A stretch of DNA of 51,746 bases from positions 1 to 51,746 of the forward strand of contig JAGAJP010000039.1 in NCBI GenBank assembly GCA_017626045.1, given 5' to 3'. The stretch comes from Muribaculaceae bacterium. Its GTDB lineage: Bacteria > Bacteroidota > Bacteroidia > Bacteroidales > Muribaculaceae. Under the pieces are notes generated by a model. The model searched no databases. It saw only the letters and a list, made by a program, of their open reading frames with translations, and was not told the origin of the DNA. The first letter of the stretch is position 1, and every line of letters begins with the position of its first letter. Both the position numbers and the translations under genes were made by a program. Below, one piece after another: positions 1 through 8,278 of this stretch.

Positions 1-1
1 C

Positions 2-112
2 AACGCTCATTTCATAAAAAGATTTTTTGACCTGAGCGGAATTGACCCGAACAAGACTTTAAATGCTAAACTTGTCAAAGAACTCTTTGGCTTGGCGGTG
101 GATGCCGCTTAG
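2..112 (+). CDS. C-terminal end of an unidentified protein (partial)
   Basis: An open frame enters from the left edge and ends at a TAG stop at 110-112, giving 36 residues with the tail LVKELFGLAVDAA. The start lies outside the window. The piece is too short to assign to a family, and I do not recognise it. It matters because it ends only a few bases before the Cys-rich gene that follows on the same strand, so the two are probably in one transcript. If the next gene is a modified-peptide precursor, this could be a maturation or export gene, but nothing seen here proves that. Confidence 0.5.
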   Translation, partial: NAHFIKRFFDLSGIDPNKTLNAKLVKELFGLAVDAA

Positions 113-145
113 CCTATGAATAAATTTTTAACGAACTATTGTAAG

Positions 146-619
146 ATGAATAATATGAAAAAGAAAATCACAAAAGAAGATCTTGATCTCAATATTGAGA
201 TTGTTAAAAATTCTCAATCATCACCGAGGATGACTGAAACTCGAACATGTGGATATGATTGTGACACCACAAATCCAACTTTACCTGATTGCAAGACTAT
301 TCCAGAAGCTGGATGTCCCAAAACACACACATGCTGGACAATTGAACCAGACTGTGAGACTAGAGTAGGTTGTGTAGATTCCAATTCACATGCAGTTCAG
401 TGTTGCCCTATTACTAATGTGAACACATGCAAGGACACGGTTGACAATTGTGTATCAAATGCCACCTGTGGTGCAAATACAGTACAGATTTGCATGGTAA
501 CTAAAAACTTATGCGAACACATAACACAAGAAGATCCTTGTCGACCACCTATTATAACTGAACAAGGTATATGTTATGCAACAAATGTCAATCAAGAATG
601 CGATAAAACACCCGAATAA
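146..619 (+). CDS. Cys/Thr-rich small protein, RiPP precursor-like
   Basis: The frame is open from an ATG at 116, but the ATGs at 146 and 155 (MNNMKKK) are better starts: they give a charged leader-like N-terminus of about 28 residues. The rest is packed with Cys: 17 of them, spaced mostly 4 to 10 residues apart, with one CC pair, amid about 20 Thr and several Ser (motifs RTC, HTC, NTC, ATC). There is no signal peptide, membrane segment or Gly-Gly cleavage site. A short leader followed by a Cys/Thr/Ser-rich core is what precursors of lanthipeptide-like or other modified peptides look like in Bacteroidetes, though the core is long. The gene is visibly more AT-rich than the housekeeping genes beside it, which fits transfer. 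It faces the U32 gene. It could instead be an intracellular metal-binding protein. Confidence 0.6.
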   Translation: MNNMKKKITKEDLDLNIEIVKNSQSSPRMTETRTCGYDCDTTNPTLPDCKTIPEAGCPKTHTCWTIEPDCETRVGCVDSNSHAVQCCPITNVNTCKDTVDNCVSNATCGANTVQICMVTKNLCEHITQEDPCRPPIITEQGICYATNVNQECDKTPE

Positions 620-641
620 TGTACAATTTAAGCTCGCTATA

Positions 642-2405
642 TTAAAAAAGCAGATGCATCTCGCAGTCTCGGCAGTTGAAAGCGAGGGTGAAGGCGTGTC
701 TGCCGGAAAGGAGGGTCAGGGGTTCGGCTATTTTGGTGGACCCCTTTTCTTTTTTGCACATACCGAGTTCCCGGAGGATGCAGTGGCGGGTGGTCATCAC
801 CCTGAGCGGCGAACCTTTGGGCGGCGGGGCGACCTCAATGGCTTTCCGGATATTCCTGACGCCATGCTCGCGGTAGAACTGTTCGGCGAGACGGTTTGCC
901 ACATTGTCGCGATAGTCGAGCGACTCGGACATATAGCGGGCGGAAGGATTTTCCTTTCTTCTTTTTGCAAAAGGATAAGTAGTGATGTTTGCCCTGTCGA
1001 GCGCGTCAATCGCCCGGCGTCTCAGTTCCGTAAGTTCGGCAGCCGGTATGAAGACATCCGGAGCGAGCGACGACGTGAAATCTCGCATGACGTATGGAGT
1101 GTTGCCGAGACGTGAGAAAATGCCGGAGTAGTCCGGAGTCTTGCGGGCGATGTCGGTGGTGCAGTCAAGAGGGATACGCACCAAGCAGCCTCTTTCGCAA
1201 CGCGCTGTGAGACCCTTTGCATCAAGAGCGAAAGACACTTCAATTTTACGGACTGAGGTTTCTCGCTGCATCTGTTTGTCCCAGATTCGGTCGGAAGTAC
1301 GGTAGATTCGGGCACCCTTGGGAATGTCGCAAGGCTTCGAGGTAATGATTCTTTTTCCGGCTATTCCGTTCACCATCGCTCCCGTATAGTTCCCTTTGGA
1401 ATCGAAGAAACTGATGCCGTCGCCGTTGTGAAGTATCGAAATGTCGGAGATCGGCTCACCGAGCGACTTCGGAGTATCAGGCGATATAATACCTACAGGA
1501 CGCCGCTGATTGAGGAAATAATGGGTGAAACCCCGGTTGAACGACTTCGAGAGTTGCGGTGTGAAAGAGGTTTCGGAAACCCCGAAACTACTTCTTCGGT
1601 ATTCATCCGGTTTCTCACTTATGAGACGGTCGATAGCCGCGCGATATGCGGCGACAGTATTCTTTACATACGCCGCCTCCTTGAGTCTCCCTTCGATTTT
1701 AAAACTGGAAGCCCCAGCCCTGACAAGATCCGGTATCATGTCGACTGTATTCAAGTCGCGGAGCGATAGCAGGTGTTTGTCTTTCGCAATAGTTTTCCCG
1801 GTGGCATCCGTCAGAGTGAAGGGGAGGCGGCAGATCTGCGCACACTCGCCACGGTTGGCGCTTCTTCCGCACACCGCCTGACTGGCATGGCATCTGCCGG
1901 AGTAGCACACGCACAAAGCACCGTGGACAAAACACTCCAGAGGAATGTCCACGGCATCCCGGATTTCTTTGATCTCACCAAGAGTGAGTTCCCGGGGTAA
2001 CACCAGTTGACTGAACCCCACATCCTGCAGGAAACGAGCTTTTTCGGGAGTCCTGATGTCACACTGGGTGCTGGCATGGAGTTCAATAGGGGGAATATCC
2101 AGCCTCAGGACAGACATATCCTGCACAATGATGGCATCGGCACCCGCCCGGTAAAGGTCATGGATAAGACGCTCCACCTTCAGAAGTTCATTGTCGAAGA
2201 CGATGGTATTGACCGTAACGTATACCTTTGCCCTATATATATGGGCGAAGTCAGCCACACGACGGATATCGTCGACAGAGTTAGCTGCGTTTCGGCGGGC
2301 ACCGTGACTTGACGCCCCCATATACACGGCGTCCGCGCCGTGCAGAATCGCCTGCACGGCGATTTCCGCATTTCCGGCAGGAGCGAGGAGTTCCAGCTGA
2401 GTCAT
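642..2405 (-). CDS. U32 family protein (RlhA/TrhP-like RNA hydroxylation)
   Basis: This 587-residue protein starts LELLAPAGN, the typical opening of peptidase U32 family proteins. The family hallmark lies around residues 165-193: a Cys-rich stretch with SGRC, NRGEC and CRLPF, which in RlhA and TrhP carries an iron-sulfur cluster. A second Cys group closes the protein (RHC, GMC, CRDCEM). The long form fits the E. coli proteins that hydroxylate 23S rRNA C2501 (RlhA) or tRNA U34 (TrhP); the sequence alone does not say which. Despite the family name, peptidase activity is doubtful. It is the last gene of a minus-strand group after smpB (10-base gap), which fits a role in translation. The start ATG at 2405 is clear. 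Confidence 0.85.
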   Translation of the reverse strand: MTQLELLAPAGNAEIAVQAILHGADAVYMGASSHGARRNAANSVDDIRRVADFAHIYRAKVYVTVNTIVFDNELLKVERLIHDLYRAGADAIIVQDMSVLRLDIPPIELHASTQCDIRTPEKARFLQDVGFSQLVLPRELTLGEIKEIRDAVDIPLECFVHGALCVCYSGRCHASQAVCGRSANRGECAQICRLPFTLTDATGKTIAKDKHLLSLRDLNTVDMIPDLVRAGASSFKIEGRLKEAAYVKNTVAAYRAAIDRLISEKPDEYRRSSFGVSETSFTPQLSKSFNRGFTHYFLNQRRPVGIISPDTPKSLGEPISDISILHNGDGISFFDSKGNYTGAMVNGIAGKRIITSKPCDIPKGARIYRTSDRIWDKQMQRETSVRKIEVSFALDAKGLTARCERGCLVRIPLDCTTDIARKTPDYSGIFSRLGNTPYVMRDFTSSLAPDVFIPAAELTELRRRAIDALDRANITTYPFAKRRKENPSARYMSESLDYRDNVANRLAEQFYREHGVRNIRKAIEVAPPPKGSPLRVMTTRHCILRELGMCKKEKGSTKIAEPLTLLSGRHAFTLAFNCRDCEMHLLF

Positions 2406-2415
2406 AAGGCGACAG

Positions 2416-2868
2416 TTATTTTTTCATCATGCGGTCAAGGATACGCTTGTCCTCGCGCTCCTTGATAGCCTGACGTTTGTCGTATTGCTTTTTGCCCCTT
2501 GCCACACCGACCACGAGTTTTGCATACCCCCGGTCGCTGATAAATATTCTCAGAGGAATAAGGGTATAGCCCGGGTCGGCGATAGCCTTCTCAATTTTGG
2601 TTATCTCCTTTTTAGTGAGAAGAAGCTTACGGTCTCGTCGCGCTGCATGATTGTTGTAAGAGCCATAGAAATATTCCGAGATATTCATGCCCTTGACCCA
2701 CACCTCGCCTCGCTCCACCATACAGTAGGAATCGGCGAGGGAAGCCTTGCCTGCGCGGATCGACTTTATTTCCGTACCGGTCAGTTCCATACCGGCGGTG
2801 TAAGTGTCGCCGATCTCATAGTCGAAGGTGGCGCGGCGGTTCTTTATATTTATTTGTTTTGCATCCAT
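2416..2868 (-). CDS. smpB: SsrA-binding protein SmpB
   Basis: SmpB binds tmRNA and brings it to stalled ribosomes for trans-translation. The 150-residue length is normal. Visible family features are the N-terminal [12 protein letters not shown], the beta-barrel segments [10 protein letters not shown] and DSYC, and the basic C-terminal tail with [14 protein letters not shown], which enters the decoding centre in known structures. It follows the membrane-protein gene by 42 bases and precedes the U32 gene by 10, all on the minus strand, so the three are probably co-transcribed. The tmRNA gene itself is not in the window. Confidence 0.96.
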   Translation of the reverse strand: MDAKQINIKNRRATFDYEIGDTYTAGMELTGTEIKSIRAGKASLADSYCMVERGEVWVKGMNISEYFYGSYNNHAARRDRKLLLTKKEITKIEKAIADPGYTLIPLRIFISDRGYAKLVVGVARGKKQYDKRQAIKEREDKRILDRMMKK

Positions 2869-2910
2869 TATTCAATATATTGAAGTTGATTAAGGCAGTT
2901 ATCGCCTTGA

Positions 2911-3525
2911 TTAAATCAGTTTATCGCAGAGCCACATTATTAGATAAGGCATTGCGATTGTAGTGACAACAATCGTCACCATGCAACGGTTTTCGCAGCT
3001 ATGTGGAAGCCTCAGAAAACGAATACCCTTCGTAATGATAAAAGCCGTCCAGATAGGCAGGAACACGGTAAGCGGCTCCAGCACCGGCACCAGCTCGGAT
3101 GGGATGAGGAACAGAGCGAGGCTTGCCAGAGCATATTGCACCACAAGTTTGAAATAAGGCGTCTCCGTCTTCGCCTTAGCCTCGAATGGGAAAAGCCATC
3201 GGCACACCACCTGCACAGCGAAGTAGCTCAGGAAAAACGATATGAAAACGGAAAAAGCCCGAATGAGCGTATCGGAGAGGATGAAATCGGGGAGATAGAA
3301 CCAGTCGGCAAACCGGCAAATCGAGGCAAGTGCCAGGATAGGGTATAGGCAACCGGCGGCGGTCTGGTCGGGAGTCAGGCGTGAGCGCCTCAGCCTTTTC
3401 CATCCGGCGGTGCCGGTGACGAGAATCTCCATGAGCATAAGGATTGGGGACCCGGACTTGGCTTTGGACTCCTGCGGATTGGACTCCTCGGTGGGAGGGA
3501 TAATATCTTTAGTGGTATCTTTCAT
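2911..3525 (-). CDS. Multi-pass membrane protein, Yip1-like
   Basis: A 204-residue protein with a short charged N-terminus (MKDTTKD), the motif TGTAGWKRLRRS, then four or five hydrophobic segments (around residues 55-75, 83-108, 120-145, 150-165, 185-200). The layout, with a cytoplasmic GWxxLR-type stretch before the membrane part, resembles Yip1-domain proteins of Bacteroidetes; the function is unknown. The frame stays open upstream to 3804, but that extension is low-complexity (runs of F, P, S, Y) and comes from repeat-rich intergenic DNA, so I chose the ATG at 3525. It leads the group with smpB. Confidence 0.7.
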   Translation of the reverse strand: MKDTTKDIIPPTEESNPQESKAKSGSPILMLMEILVTGTAGWKRLRRSRLTPDQTAAGCLYPILALASICRFADWFYLPDFILSDTLIRAFSVFISFFLSYFAVQVVCRWLFPFEAKAKTETPYFKLVVQYALASLALFLIPSELVPVLEPLTVFLPIWTAFIITKGIRFLRLPHSCENRCMVTIVVTTIAMPYLIMWLCDKLI

Positions 3526-3541
3526 TGCTATTATATAGGAG

Positions 3542-3577
3542 TAATATGAGAAATATGAGAGATATGAGTAATATGAA
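3542..3577. repeat. 9-bp tandem repeat, 4 units
   Basis: Four adjoining 9-base units: taatatgag, aaatatgag, agatatgag and taatatgaa. They sit 17 bases upstream of the ATG of the minus-strand membrane protein, so they would be in its mRNA leader. The same 9-base period occurs in two other arrays in this window (19960-19995 and 30002-30082), with a different unit. Confidence 0.8.
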
Positions 3578-3630
3578 TGGAATTTGAGTGTAAAATTATA
3601 AAAAAAAAGTGAGAATTGAAAATTTGGGTT

Positions 3631-3660
3631 TGGAAATCGGGAGAAATCGGGAGAAATCGG
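3631..3660. repeat. 10-bp tandem repeat, 3 units
   Basis: Three 10-base units: tggaaatcgg, then gagaaatcgg twice. They lie in the 313-base divergent gap between the membrane protein (minus) and rpsF (plus). The rest of this gap is purine-rich on the plus strand and holds the rpsF promoter; no other gene is visible in it. Confidence 0.75.
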
Positions 3661-3735
3661 GTGGAGAAGCGGCGCGATTTTGAAGCTAAGAGGAAGAGAG
3701 ATTGGTGATTTTTGGAAAGGAAAGTCGGGGAAAAG

Positions 3736-3766
3736 TTGCGGGGATGGAAATTTTTTTGTAATTTTG
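3736..3766 (+). promoter_or_regulatory. Promoter of rpsF operon
   Basis: TTG at 3736-3738, 20 bases, then TAATTTTG at 3759-3766. This matches the Bacteroidetes housekeeping sigma pattern (TTG/TTTG at -33, TAnnTTTG at -7). The start codon of rpsF is at 3839, leaving a leader of about 65 bases. Confidence 0.75.
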
Positions 3767-3838
3767 TGGCGATTTTGAGCAGGCAAAAAGAAACGCCGGT
3801 TCAAGACAGTGAAAATTAACTAAATAACAACAACACGT

Positions 3839-4222
3839 ATGAATCGTTACGAAACCGTTTTCATTTTAACTCCCGTTTTGTCTGACGAACAGATGAAGGA
3901 AGCGGTAGAAAAATTCAAAGGCGTATTGACAGCCAATGGCGCTACAATCGTCAATGAAGAGGAATGGGGTCTGCGCAAGCTTGCGTATCCCATCCAGAAG
4001 AAATCGACAGGCTTCTACTGCCTGCTTGAGTTCGAAGGTGCACCAACACTGGTAAAGCAGCTTGAGATCGCATACCGCCGCGATGAGAAAGTGCTTCGCT
4101 TCCTGACCTTCCGTCTTGACAAGTATGCGGCAGAATACGCAGAAAAGCGTCGCAACCTGAGAGCAAAGAAAGCAAGTGAAACCGCCGAGGCTCCTGCCGA
4201 GGCAGAAAACAAGGAGGCTTAA
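3839..4222 (+). CDS. rpsF: 30S ribosomal protein bS6
   Basis: bS6 binds 16S rRNA in the 30S platform together with bS18, encoded just downstream. The sequence starts [18 protein letters not shown], a typical bS6 opening, and contains [18 protein letters not shown], the conserved strand region. The 127-residue length includes an acidic, Ala/Glu-rich tail after about residue 112 that is common in this protein. It leads the rpsF-rpsR-rplI operon, an order conserved in Bacteroidetes. Confidence 0.97.
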   Translation: MNRYETVFILTPVLSDEQMKEAVEKFKGVLTANGATIVNEEEWGLRKLAYPIQKKSTGFYCLLEFEGAPTLVKQLEIAYRRDEKVLRFLTFRLDKYAAEYAEKRRNLRAKKASETAEAPAEAENKEA

Positions 4223-4224
4223 TC

Positions 4225-4491
4225 ATGGCAGCAAACAGTGAAATCCGTTACCTCACCCCCCTTACGGTAGAGACACGCAAGAAAAAATACTGTCGTTTCA
4301 AAAGAAGCGGCATCAAGTATATCGACTACAAGGATCCGGAGTTTCTGAAGAAATTCCTGAACGAGCAGGGCAAGATCCTCCCCCGCCGCATCACCGGCAC
4401 ATCTCTGAAGTTTCAGCGTCGCGTCGCACGCGCAGTGAAGCGTGCCCGTCATCTTGCACTTCTGCCCTACGTGACAGACCTCATGAAGTAA
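4225..4491 (+). CDS. rpsR: 30S ribosomal protein bS18
   Basis: bS18 pairs with bS6 on the 30S platform. The 88-residue protein has the signature region [20 protein letters not shown] followed by [14 protein letters not shown] and the basic tail [13 protein letters not shown]. It starts 2 bases after the rpsF stop, so translational coupling is likely. The Cys-based zinc site of some bS18 proteins is not seen here beyond the single YC near residue 20. Confidence 0.97.
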   Translation: MAANSEIRYLTPLTVETRKKKYCRFKRSGIKYIDYKDPEFLKKFLNEQGKILPRRITGTSLKFQRRVARAVKRARHLALLPYVTDLMK

Positions 4492-4516
4492 TAACCATTT
4501 TAAACGAAAGCTATAT

Positions 4517-4975
4517 ATGAAACTTATTCTGAAAGAAAACGTAGTCGAGCTCGGCTACAAAGACGATGTAGTGGAAGTTAAGGATGGTTACGGCCGCAAC
4601 TATCTGATTCCGCAGGGGAAGGCTGTCATCGCATCCGATGCAAACCTCAAGGAACTTGCAGAAAACCTACGCCAGCGTGCCCACAAGATCGCCAAAATCC
4701 TGGAAGAGGCACAGAGCCAGGCAGACGCCATCAAGGACGTAACTCTCACCATCGAAGCCAAGACCGGCGCAAACGGAGTGATTTACGGCAGCGTGGGCGC
4801 AGCTCAGATATCCGAGGCATTTGCAAAGCTCGGTCACGAAATCGACCGCAAGCTCATCTCGCTTAAGAATCCCATCAAGGTTGTCGGCGACTACACCTGC
4901 ACAGTCAAGTTCCACCGTGACGTCAATGCAGAGGTGGCTGTGTGCGTAGTGGCAGAGGCAACTGAAGAAGAATAA
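4517..4975 (+). CDS. rplI: 50S ribosomal protein bL9
   Basis: bL9 bridges the L1 stalk base and extends from the 50S surface. The N-terminal domain shows the typical MKLILKENVVELGYKDD and VKDGYGRNYLIPQGKA, followed by the long connecting helix (residues 41-75) and a C-terminal domain (GSVGAAQISEAFAKLGHEIDR). Normal length of 152 residues. It is the last gene of the operon and is followed by a clear terminator at 5006. Confidence 0.97.
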   Translation: MKLILKENVVELGYKDDVVEVKDGYGRNYLIPQGKAVIASDANLKELAENLRQRAHKIAKILEEAQSQADAIKDVTLTIEAKTGANGVIYGSVGAAQISEAFAKLGHEIDRKLISLKNPIKVVGDYTCTVKFHRDVNAEVAVCVVAEATEEE

Positions 4976-5005
4976 TCTCATTTGAGTTTTTTTACATATT
5001 GTTTA

Positions 5006-5038
5006 GTTCCATGTCCGAGAGGATGTGGAACTTTTTTT
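5006..5038 (+). terminator. Rho-independent terminator after rplI
   Basis: Eleven-pair stem (gttccatgtcc with ggatgtggaac, two G-U pairs), GAGA loop, followed by seven T. It ends the rpsF-rpsR-rplI transcript; its T-run overlaps the -33 element of the dnaN promoter. Confidence 0.85.
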
Positions 5039-5067
5039 GCATAATTTGGAAATTATTGTTACCTTTG
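5036..5067 (+). promoter_or_regulatory. Promoter of the dnaN operon
   Basis: TTTG at 5036-5039, exactly 20 bases, then TACCTTTG at 5060-5067. This is a full match to the Bacteroidetes pattern. It leaves a leader of about 70 bases that contains a small hairpin (aagc-cat-gctt) and a GC-rich stretch before dnaN. Confidence 0.85.
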
Positions 5068-5144
5068 TAGGTTAAGAGCGTGCAAGCCATGCTTAGGGTG
5101 GTGTCCGCGCCGTATATAATTAAAAACAAAAAATATAGCTATAT

Positions 5145-6269
5145 ATGAAATTTAACGTTCCCGGAAAGGCCCTGCAGCAGCAGATATCGGCTGTGAGCAA
5201 GGTCATAAACGCAAAAAACGCCCTTTCGATCCTCGACAACTTCCTGCTTGAGGTGAAGGGAGACGTTCTATACATCACCGGCTCCGACCAGGAGACGGTA
5301 ATGACCGCGAAAGTCGAGATTTCCAATCTTGAAAACGACGGCAGAATCGCCGTAAACGCCAAGCGACTGATGGACGTGGTGAAGGAGGTTTCCAACTTCC
5401 CCCTGACCTTTGAGGTCGACGACAACCAGGGCAACATCGACCTTCAGTTTCCCGGCGGACATTTCGAATTCATGGGCGTGGACGCCGCCGAGTATCCGCA
5501 GGGCTTCGACACTGACGAACTGACAGTGGAGATGACCGTTCCCGCCCAGGTGATCCTTAAGGGACTTGACTACACCCTGTTTGCCATCAGCACAGAGACC
5601 ATACGTCCGATGATGACCGGCGTTTACTGGGATTTTCATGAGAACGACATCACATTCGTCGGCTCCGACACCCATAAACTCGTTCGGTATATCAACTCCG
5701 AATACCATCCCAACCGCGAGACATCGTTTATCCTTCCCGGCAAACCGGCAGGCATCCTTCGCAGCCTTATCGGCAAGGACACTGAGAATGTGAGCATACA
5801 GAAAGACGAGAAGAGCGCGATCTTCACCTTCGGCGACTTCCGTCTCGGATGCCGATTCGTGAAAGGAATGTATCCCAACTACAACCGCGTTATACCTACC
5901 GACAATCCGAATGAGCTGACCATCGACCGCCAGGCTCTGCTCGCGGCGATGCGACGGGTATCACTCTTCGCGAGCAAGGCTTCGAGCCTCGTGAAGATGA
6001 CCATGGACGCAAACACCCTGCGTCTCGACTCCCAGGACCTGGACTATTCTACGAAAGCCAACGAGACCGTAACGTGCTCCTACGAAGGGAACCCGATATC
6101 GATAGGCTTCAACGCCGTCTACATGGTGGAGGTGCTCAACAATCTCCCCGGCGACAACATAGTGGTCAAACTGTCGGACCCGGGACGTCCCGGACTGTTC
6201 ATGCCGTTTGAGCAGAAGGAAAACGAGGAAGTTCTGATGCTTCAGATGCCGATGCAGGTGATTGAATGA
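5145..6269 (+). CDS. dnaN: DNA polymerase III beta clamp
   Basis: DnaN forms the ring-shaped sliding clamp that holds the replicative polymerase on DNA and recruits repair enzymes. The 374-residue length and three similar domains fit the family. Recognisable stretches are LEVKGDVLYITGSDQE in domain 1, the FPGGHFEFMGVDAAEYP region, GVYWDFHENDITFVGSDTHKL in domain 2, and the C-terminal MPMQV, which lines up with the MPMR/L end of other clamps. It is the first gene of a six-gene run ending with an rRNA methyltransferase at 11638. No DnaA boxes or origin-like AT clusters were noticed nearby. Confidence 0.97.
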   Translation: MKFNVPGKALQQQISAVSKVINAKNALSILDNFLLEVKGDVLYITGSDQETVMTAKVEISNLENDGRIAVNAKRLMDVVKEVSNFPLTFEVDDNQGNIDLQFPGGHFEFMGVDAAEYPQGFDTDELTVEMTVPAQVILKGLDYTLFAISTETIRPMMTGVYWDFHENDITFVGSDTHKLVRYINSEYHPNRETSFILPGKPAGILRSLIGKDTENVSIQKDEKSAIFTFGDFRLGCRFVKGMYPNYNRVIPTDNPNELTIDRQALLAAMRRVSLFASKASSLVKMTMDANTLRLDSQDLDYSTKANETVTCSYEGNPISIGFNAVYMVEVLNNLPGDNIVVKLSDPGRPGLFMPFEQKENEEVLMLQMPMQVIE

Positions 6270-6285
6270 CAAAAAACTGAAAAAC

Positions 6286-7059
6286 ATGCAACTTAATCTA
6301 TCGCGTCCCATCATATTCTTTGATCTCGAGACCACCGGGACGAGCGTAACCGGCGACCGAATAGTAGAGATCTCAGTCATCAAGGTCTTTCCCGACGGAC
6401 ATATCGAGGAAAAGACCCGTCGTCTGAATCCGGAGTGCCACATACCGGAGGCAAGCTCCGCCATACACCACATCTATGACGAAGACGTAAAAGACGCGCC
6501 CACATTCCGACAGGTCGCCAAGTCTCTCTTCGAACTGTTCAAAGACTGCGACATAGCGGGCTTCAATTCCAACAAGTTTGACGTTCCTCTGCTCATAGAG
6601 GAATTCGGCAGGGTTGGAATGAAGTTTGACGTGGCAAACCGCAAGTTTATCGACGTGCAGGGCATCTTCCACAAGATGGAGCAGCGGACGCTTGTAGCCG
6701 CCTACCGCTTCTACTGCGGGAAGGAACTTAACGACGCGCACTCCGCGACAGCCGACACCCGCGCCACCTACGAGGTTCTGCTCAGCCAGCTCGAGCGGTA
6801 TCCGGAACTGAAGAACGATGTAGCCGCCCTTGCCGAATTCTCAAGCGGCGGCCGCAATGTGGACCTCGCCGGCCGCATGGTCTACGACGACAACCACGAA
6901 CCGATATTCAACTTCGGCAAAAACAAAGGCAAGAAAGTTAAAGATGTCATTCGTCACGAGCCGGGCTTCATACAGTGGATACTTCAGGGAGACTTCCCGA
7001 AAGAGACGAAAGACCAGATACTGCGTCTGAAATGCGAGTACTCAAGCAAACAATCGTGA
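6286..7059 (+). CDS. DnaQ-like 3'-5' exonuclease
   Basis: A 257-residue DEDD-family exonuclease. Motif Exo I is FFDLETTG near the N-terminus; Exo II is in the FNSNKFDVPLL region; Exo III is in the DAHSATADTRATYEVL region, with His and Asp present (DEDDh type). This is the proofreading-subunit fold of DNA polymerase III epsilon. After about residue 190 follows a C-terminal domain with the FGKNKGKKVKDV pattern, which occurs in similar exonucleases of Bacteroidetes. The frame can start at a TTG at 6262 inside dnaN, but the ATG at 6286 begins right before the conserved core and is preferred. Whether it is the replicative epsilon or a repair exonuclease cannot be told here. Confidence 0.87.
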   Translation: MQLNLSRPIIFFDLETTGTSVTGDRIVEISVIKVFPDGHIEEKTRRLNPECHIPEASSAIHHIYDEDVKDAPTFRQVAKSLFELFKDCDIAGFNSNKFDVPLLIEEFGRVGMKFDVANRKFIDVQGIFHKMEQRTLVAAYRFYCGKELNDAHSATADTRATYEVLLSQLERYPELKNDVAALAEFSSGGRNVDLAGRMVYDDNHEPIFNFGKNKGKKVKDVIRHEPGFIQWILQGDFPKETKDQILRLKCEYSSKQS

Positions 7060-7060
7060 A

Positions 7061-8278
7061 ATGAGCCAAACACTCAAGGGAAAACATATAGTATTGGGCA
7101 TCTCCGGGGGCATAGCCGCCTATAAGAGCGCCTACCTGCTCAGGCTGCTTATCAAAGCCGGAGCAGAGGTGCAGGTGGTGATTACGCCCAACGGAAAGGA
7201 ATTCATCACCCCCGCCACACTCTCGGCGCTCAGCGGCAAACCGGTGGTGTCGGAATTTTTCGCAGCCAACACCGGCGAATGGCACTCCCATGTTGACTTG
7301 GGCCTTTGGTCCGACCTGATGGTGGTGGCACCCGCCACAGCGTCGACCATCGGCAAGATGGCGTCGGGAGTTGCCGACAATATGCTCATCACCACCTACC
7401 TATCGGCGAAGAGCCATGTTATGGTGGCGCCGGCGATGGACCTCGACATGTGGAGCCATCCGTCGACACAGCGCAACATAGCGACCCTCGCAAAAGACGG
7501 AGTAGAGATAATAGAACCCTCGTCGGGCGAGTTGGCAAGTCACCTTGTCGGGAAGGGCAGGATGGAGGAGCCGGAGGAAATCCTTCGTCGCGTGGAGAAG
7601 TTTTTCAGGCGCAGCGACAGCTTGAAAGGCAAGAAGATACTCGTCACCGCCGGACCGACGTATGAAGACATCGACCCCGTGAGGTTTATCGGCAACAGTT
7701 CGAGCGGCAAGATGGGCTTCGCCATAGCCGAGGAAGCAGCCGCGAGGGGAGCGGAAGTGGTGGTAGTGGCAGGTCCGGTGGCACTTCAGCTGAAGGATTC
7801 AGCCGTGAGAAGGGTGGATGTCAGAAGCGCCCGCCAGATGCTCGAAGCCTCTCAGGCGGCATTTGAAGACTGCGACGCGGCGATACTCACTGCTGCCGTC
7901 GCCGACTATGCTCCCGAGACTTGCAGCGACACAAAGATAAAGCGGGAGAAAACCGGAGACATGACCCTGCGTCTGGTCCGGAATCCGGACATAGCCGCGA
8001 CCCTCGGCGCCATGAAGGGAGAGAGAATGCTCGTGGGATTTGCGCTTGAAACCGACCACGAGCATGAGAACGCCCTCGACAAGATGAGGCGCAAGAACCT
8101 CGACATGATAGTGCTCAACTCCTTGCGCAATCCGCTTGCCGGCTTCAACAAAGACACCAACCAGGTGACGATACTAAGAAGCGACGGATTAGAGACCGAA
8201 TATCCCGCCAAAAGCAAACGGCAAGTAGCGTCAGACATCCTTGACGAAATCGAAAAGTATTCGAAAAGAAATGATTAG
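7061..8278 (+). CDS. coaBC: Bifunctional CoaBC (phosphopantothenoylcysteine synthase/decarboxylase)
   Basis: CoaBC performs two steps of coenzyme A synthesis: CTP-dependent joining of cysteine to 4'-phosphopantothenate (CoaB, C-terminal) and FMN-dependent decarboxylation (CoaC, N-terminal). The N-terminal half shows GISGGIAAYKSAYLLRLL, the catalytic His in WHSHVDL, and APAMDLDMW; the C-terminal half shows VTAGPTYEDIDPVRFIGN and SSGKMGFAIAEE, then the AAVADYAP and KIKRE(K) motifs. Normal length of 405 residues. It follows the exonuclease by 1 base and overlaps the next gene by 8 bases. Confidence 0.96.
   Translation: MSQTLKGKHIVLGISGGIAAYKSAYLLRLLIKAGAEVQVVITPNGKEFITPATLSALSGKPVVSEFFAANTGEWHSHVDLGLWSDLMVVAPATASTIGKMASGVADNMLITTYLSAKSHVMVAPAMDLDMWSHPSTQRNIATLAKDGVEIIEPSSGELASHLVGKGRMEEPEEILRRVEKFFRRSDSLKGKKILVTAGPTYEDIDPVRFIGNSSSGKMGFAIAEEAAARGAEVVVVAGPVALQLKDSAVRRVDVRSARQMLEASQAAFEDCDAAILTAAVADYAPETCSDTKIKREKTGDMTLRLVRNPDIAATLGAMKGERMLVGFALETDHEHENALDKMRRKNLDMIVLNSLRNPLAGFNKDTNQVTILRSDGLETEYPAKSKRQVASDILDEIEKYSKRND

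Noticed and set aside
1..112. Assigning the left-edge fragment to a lanthipeptide enzyme
   Set aside because: The 36 residues contain no diagnostic motif.
3526..3804. Long N-terminus of the Yip1-like protein
   Set aside because: Low-complexity sequence from repeats and the rpsF promoter; the sensible start is the ATG at 3525.
5068..5144. Replication origin near dnaN
   Set aside because: No DnaA boxes or AT-rich unwinding element were recognised, and dnaA is absent.
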